From contig JADJYU010000012.1 of the NCBI GenBank assembly GCA_016719565.1, forward strand, positions 1-64,000: DNA of 64,000 bases, given 5' to 3'. Below the pieces are notes generated by a model. It searched no databases, was not told the origin of the DNA, and saw only the letters and a program-made list of their open reading frames with translations. Within the stretch, counting starts at the first letter, position 1. Every line of letters begins with the position of its first letter. A program made the translations under genes and the position numbers. Origin of the DNA: Ignavibacteria bacterium (GTDB lineage: Bacteria; Bacteroidota; Ignavibacteria; Tepidaquicellales; Tepidaquicellaceae). Of the stretch, positions 62,291 through 64,000 are shown piece by piece.

Positions 62291-62551
62291 AATTGCAAGT
62301 ATAAATGACAAATATTAACTATTAACTTTTAACTCGTATTTGTTAGAATTTTGTTAGAATTTATTTTATATTTATTTAGAATTTATTTTAATTCAGAATA
62401 AAATGTTTTCGGTCAGATATTAATAAATTGTTTCTCAGATATTAAATTTTCTCATTTATATTTAATAATGAATATGGAATAAGTAATAGGAATTAAAATG
62501 ATTTAAAATTATATTTGTACAGAACATTTCTTTAACTTTAAAAAATACATT

Positions 62552-63847
62552 ATGAAAAAATTACTTTTACTACTCTGCTTTATTTTCATTTCATCAACAA
62601 GTTATTCCCAGTTCATAGCTGAGGATTTTGATTATCCGGCAGGTGACTCATTAGGAGCGCATGGATGGGTATCATTCAGTGGTGGTGCGACGAACAGACT
62701 TTTAGTGACTTCACCGGGGCTTACTTATACAGATTATGTAGGATCAGGTATTGGAAATGCAACAACATTAATTAACTCTGGTCAGGATGCTTACAAATCT
62801 CTATCCTCTGATCAGACCAGCGGAAGTGTCTATACATCAATGATGGTAAACGTTACAACTGCTAGAACAGGTGATTACTTTGCAGCATATCTTCCATCTA
62901 CTTCAACAACATTATTCAATGCCAGACTTTATGTAAAAGCAAATCTCAACGGCTTTTATTCATTCGGTATCAGTAAAACAACGGCTGGATCAGGCGGAAT
63001 ATTCTATGGTGATTCTGTTTTTTCTACAGGTACAACATATTTAATAGTCTTAAAATATACATTTAATATCGGTTCTACCACTGACGATGAAGTAACATTG
63101 TACGCTTTCAGCGGAGCAGTTCCTTCCACTGAACCCGGAACAGCATATGTCGGACCAATTACAGGTACTGCTACTGATATAGCAAACATTGGAAGATTTG
63201 CTTTAAGACAAGGATCTGCAGCTTCATCTCCTGATATGGTAGTTGATGGAATTTATACAGACGGTTCATGGAATAACGCAGTACTTCCTGTTGAATTGTC
63301 CTCATTCTCTTCTGTAATTAACAACAGAGATGTTACACTAAACTGGACTACTGCATCCGAACTTAATAATTCCGGATTTGATATTGAGAGATCTTCAGCA
63401 ATAAGCTCATGGACTAAGATCGGAAATGTAACAGGAAACGGAACAGTAAGCACATCTGTAAATTATTCATTCACAGACAGAGGACTAGCTGCAGGTAACT
63501 ACAGTTACAGACTGAAACAAATAGACTTCAATGGTAACTTTGAATATTTCAATCTGAGCAGTGAAGTTAATATCGGAGTTCCTTCAGCATATAAACTTTC
63601 ACAAAACTATCCGAACCCATTCAATCCTGCTACAACAATCAGCTATGACATTCCGGCTGATGGTAAGGTAAGTCTGAAACTGTTTGATATGTCCGGAAAA
63701 GAAGTAGCGACGCTTGTTAATGAAGTTAAGACTGCAGGTTATTATTCAGTCAATTTTAACGCAGCAAATCTTTCAAGCGGAATTTATTTCTATGAATTAG
63801 CATCCGGAGATTTCTCTTCAGTGAAGAAAATGATGCTGGTAAAATAG
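62552..63847 (+). CDS. T9SS-secreted protein with laminin-G-like domain
   Basis: A 431-residue exported protein. The signal peptide is MKKLLLLLCFIFISSTSYS. The middle part (about 22-240) is a beta-sandwich beginning EDFDYPAGDSLGAHGWVSFSGG, a type seen in concanavalin/laminin-G-like domains of Bacteroidota surface proteins; no catalytic motif is visible. LPVELSSFSSVINNRDVTLNWTT starts an Ig-like stalk near residue 247, and the last ~75 residues are a T9SS sorting domain (NYPNPFNPATT, SSGIYFYELAS, ending KKMMLVK). The stalk and tail match the preceding gene closely, showing shared origin. Confidence 0.87.
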   Translation: MKKLLLLLCFIFISSTSYSQFIAEDFDYPAGDSLGAHGWVSFSGGATNRLLVTSPGLTYTDYVGSGIGNATTLINSGQDAYKSLSSDQTSGSVYTSMMVNVTTARTGDYFAAYLPSTSTTLFNARLYVKANLNGFYSFGISKTTAGSGGIFYGDSVFSTGTTYLIVLKYTFNIGSTTDDEVTLYAFSGAVPSTEPGTAYVGPITGTATDIANIGRFALRQGSAASSPDMVVDGIYTDGSWNNAVLPVELSSFSSVINNRDVTLNWTTASELNNSGFDIERSSAISSWTKIGNVTGNGTVSTSVNYSFTDRGLAAGNYSYRLKQIDFNGNFEYFNLSSEVNIGVPSAYKLSQNYPNPFNPATTISYDIPADGKVSLKLFDMSGKEVATLVNEVKTAGYYSVNFNAANLSSGIYFYELASGDFSSVKKMMLVK

Positions 63848-63910
63848 TCAGCAGTTAATAGTTAGTAGTTAATATTTTATTGCTGATCAACATATATATT
63901 TAAAAAAATT

Positions 63911-63946
63911 AAAAGCCGCAGGCTGAAGAAGTCTGCGGCTTTTTTA
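63911..63946 (+). terminator. Rho-independent terminator after the last gene
   Basis: Stem AAAAGCCGCAG / CTGCGGCTTTT with an 11-base loop and a T run. It is nearly the same sequence as the terminator at 62257, as if the gene plus terminator had been duplicated. Confidence 0.9.
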
Positions 63947-64000
63947 ATTAGAAATTTTAGATTAAGAATTTTAAATACTTATTGCTAAACTGAAAAACGA

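Overview
The window looks like a chromosomal piece of a free-living Bacteroidota/Chlorobiota-group bacterium, most likely near Ignavibacteria. PorU and PorV of the type IX secretion system (T9SS) are encoded, at least five secreted proteins end in a T9SS type-A sorting domain (NYPNPFNP-like), a Bacteroidota-type -7 box (TAnnTTTG) lies before marR, and the DNA is AT-rich. Assignment below phylum group is inference.

Positions 1-12176 are accessory DNA. At the left edge are a small Met-Gly-Gly-Gly membrane protein, a QueC-like enzyme and a TGT-like transglycosylase. This trio fits the right part of a type IV CBASS-like antiphage operon (QueC = Cap9, TGT = Cap10), or less likely a 7-deazaguanine DNA-modification locus. 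The reading frames of both enzymes are broken here. A gene-free 2.66 kb follows, holding hairpin repeats, a ~100 bp direct repeat and a striking, strictly 21-bp-periodic array (3537-4320). Directly after it comes a 266-residue all-helical protein of an unnamed Bacteroidota family. Next are duplicated promoter/signal-peptide segments, two large T9SS cargo proteins, and a REP-associated transposase (RAYT) followed by seven REP palindromes whose 142-bp units each carry a copy of a RAYT C-terminal coding end.

Positions 12177-19745 encode an oligopeptide ABC importer (one ATPase, two paralogous binding lipoproteins, two permeases) with an NlpC/P60 lipoprotein inside the cluster. Positions 20340-24375 form a six-gene operon led by a MarR regulator with two palindromic operators: YceI, pirin, FMN reductase, PIG-L deacetylase and an NmrA-type Rossmann protein, probably a redox or electrophile stress set. 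Positions 24436-32036 hold a YcaQ-like protein, a MerR regulator, an amidohydrolase that has lost its metal ligands, prmC, dtd, a DUF2520 protein, a predicted barrel and a glycosyltransferase.

Positions 32099-40521 (minus) carry an M6-like secreted protein without its zinc motif, porV and porU. Positions 40822-54120 (minus) are housekeeping: acpP-fabF-rnc, a Mla lipid transporter (mlaE-mlaF-mlaD), purL, a small metallopeptidase-like protein, a CysZ-like membrane protein, metK and a membrane Fe-S oxidoreductase. The right end has tRNA-Leu(CAA), glmS and three large secreted proteins, each with a clear terminator.

A caution on quality: nearly every broken gene (QueC-like twice, RAYT, prmC, mlaE twice, CysZ-like) is off by one base in an A or T run. 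Long-read homopolymer error is a likely cause, so 'pseudogene' here means the frame is broken in this sequence, not that the gene is necessarily dead.
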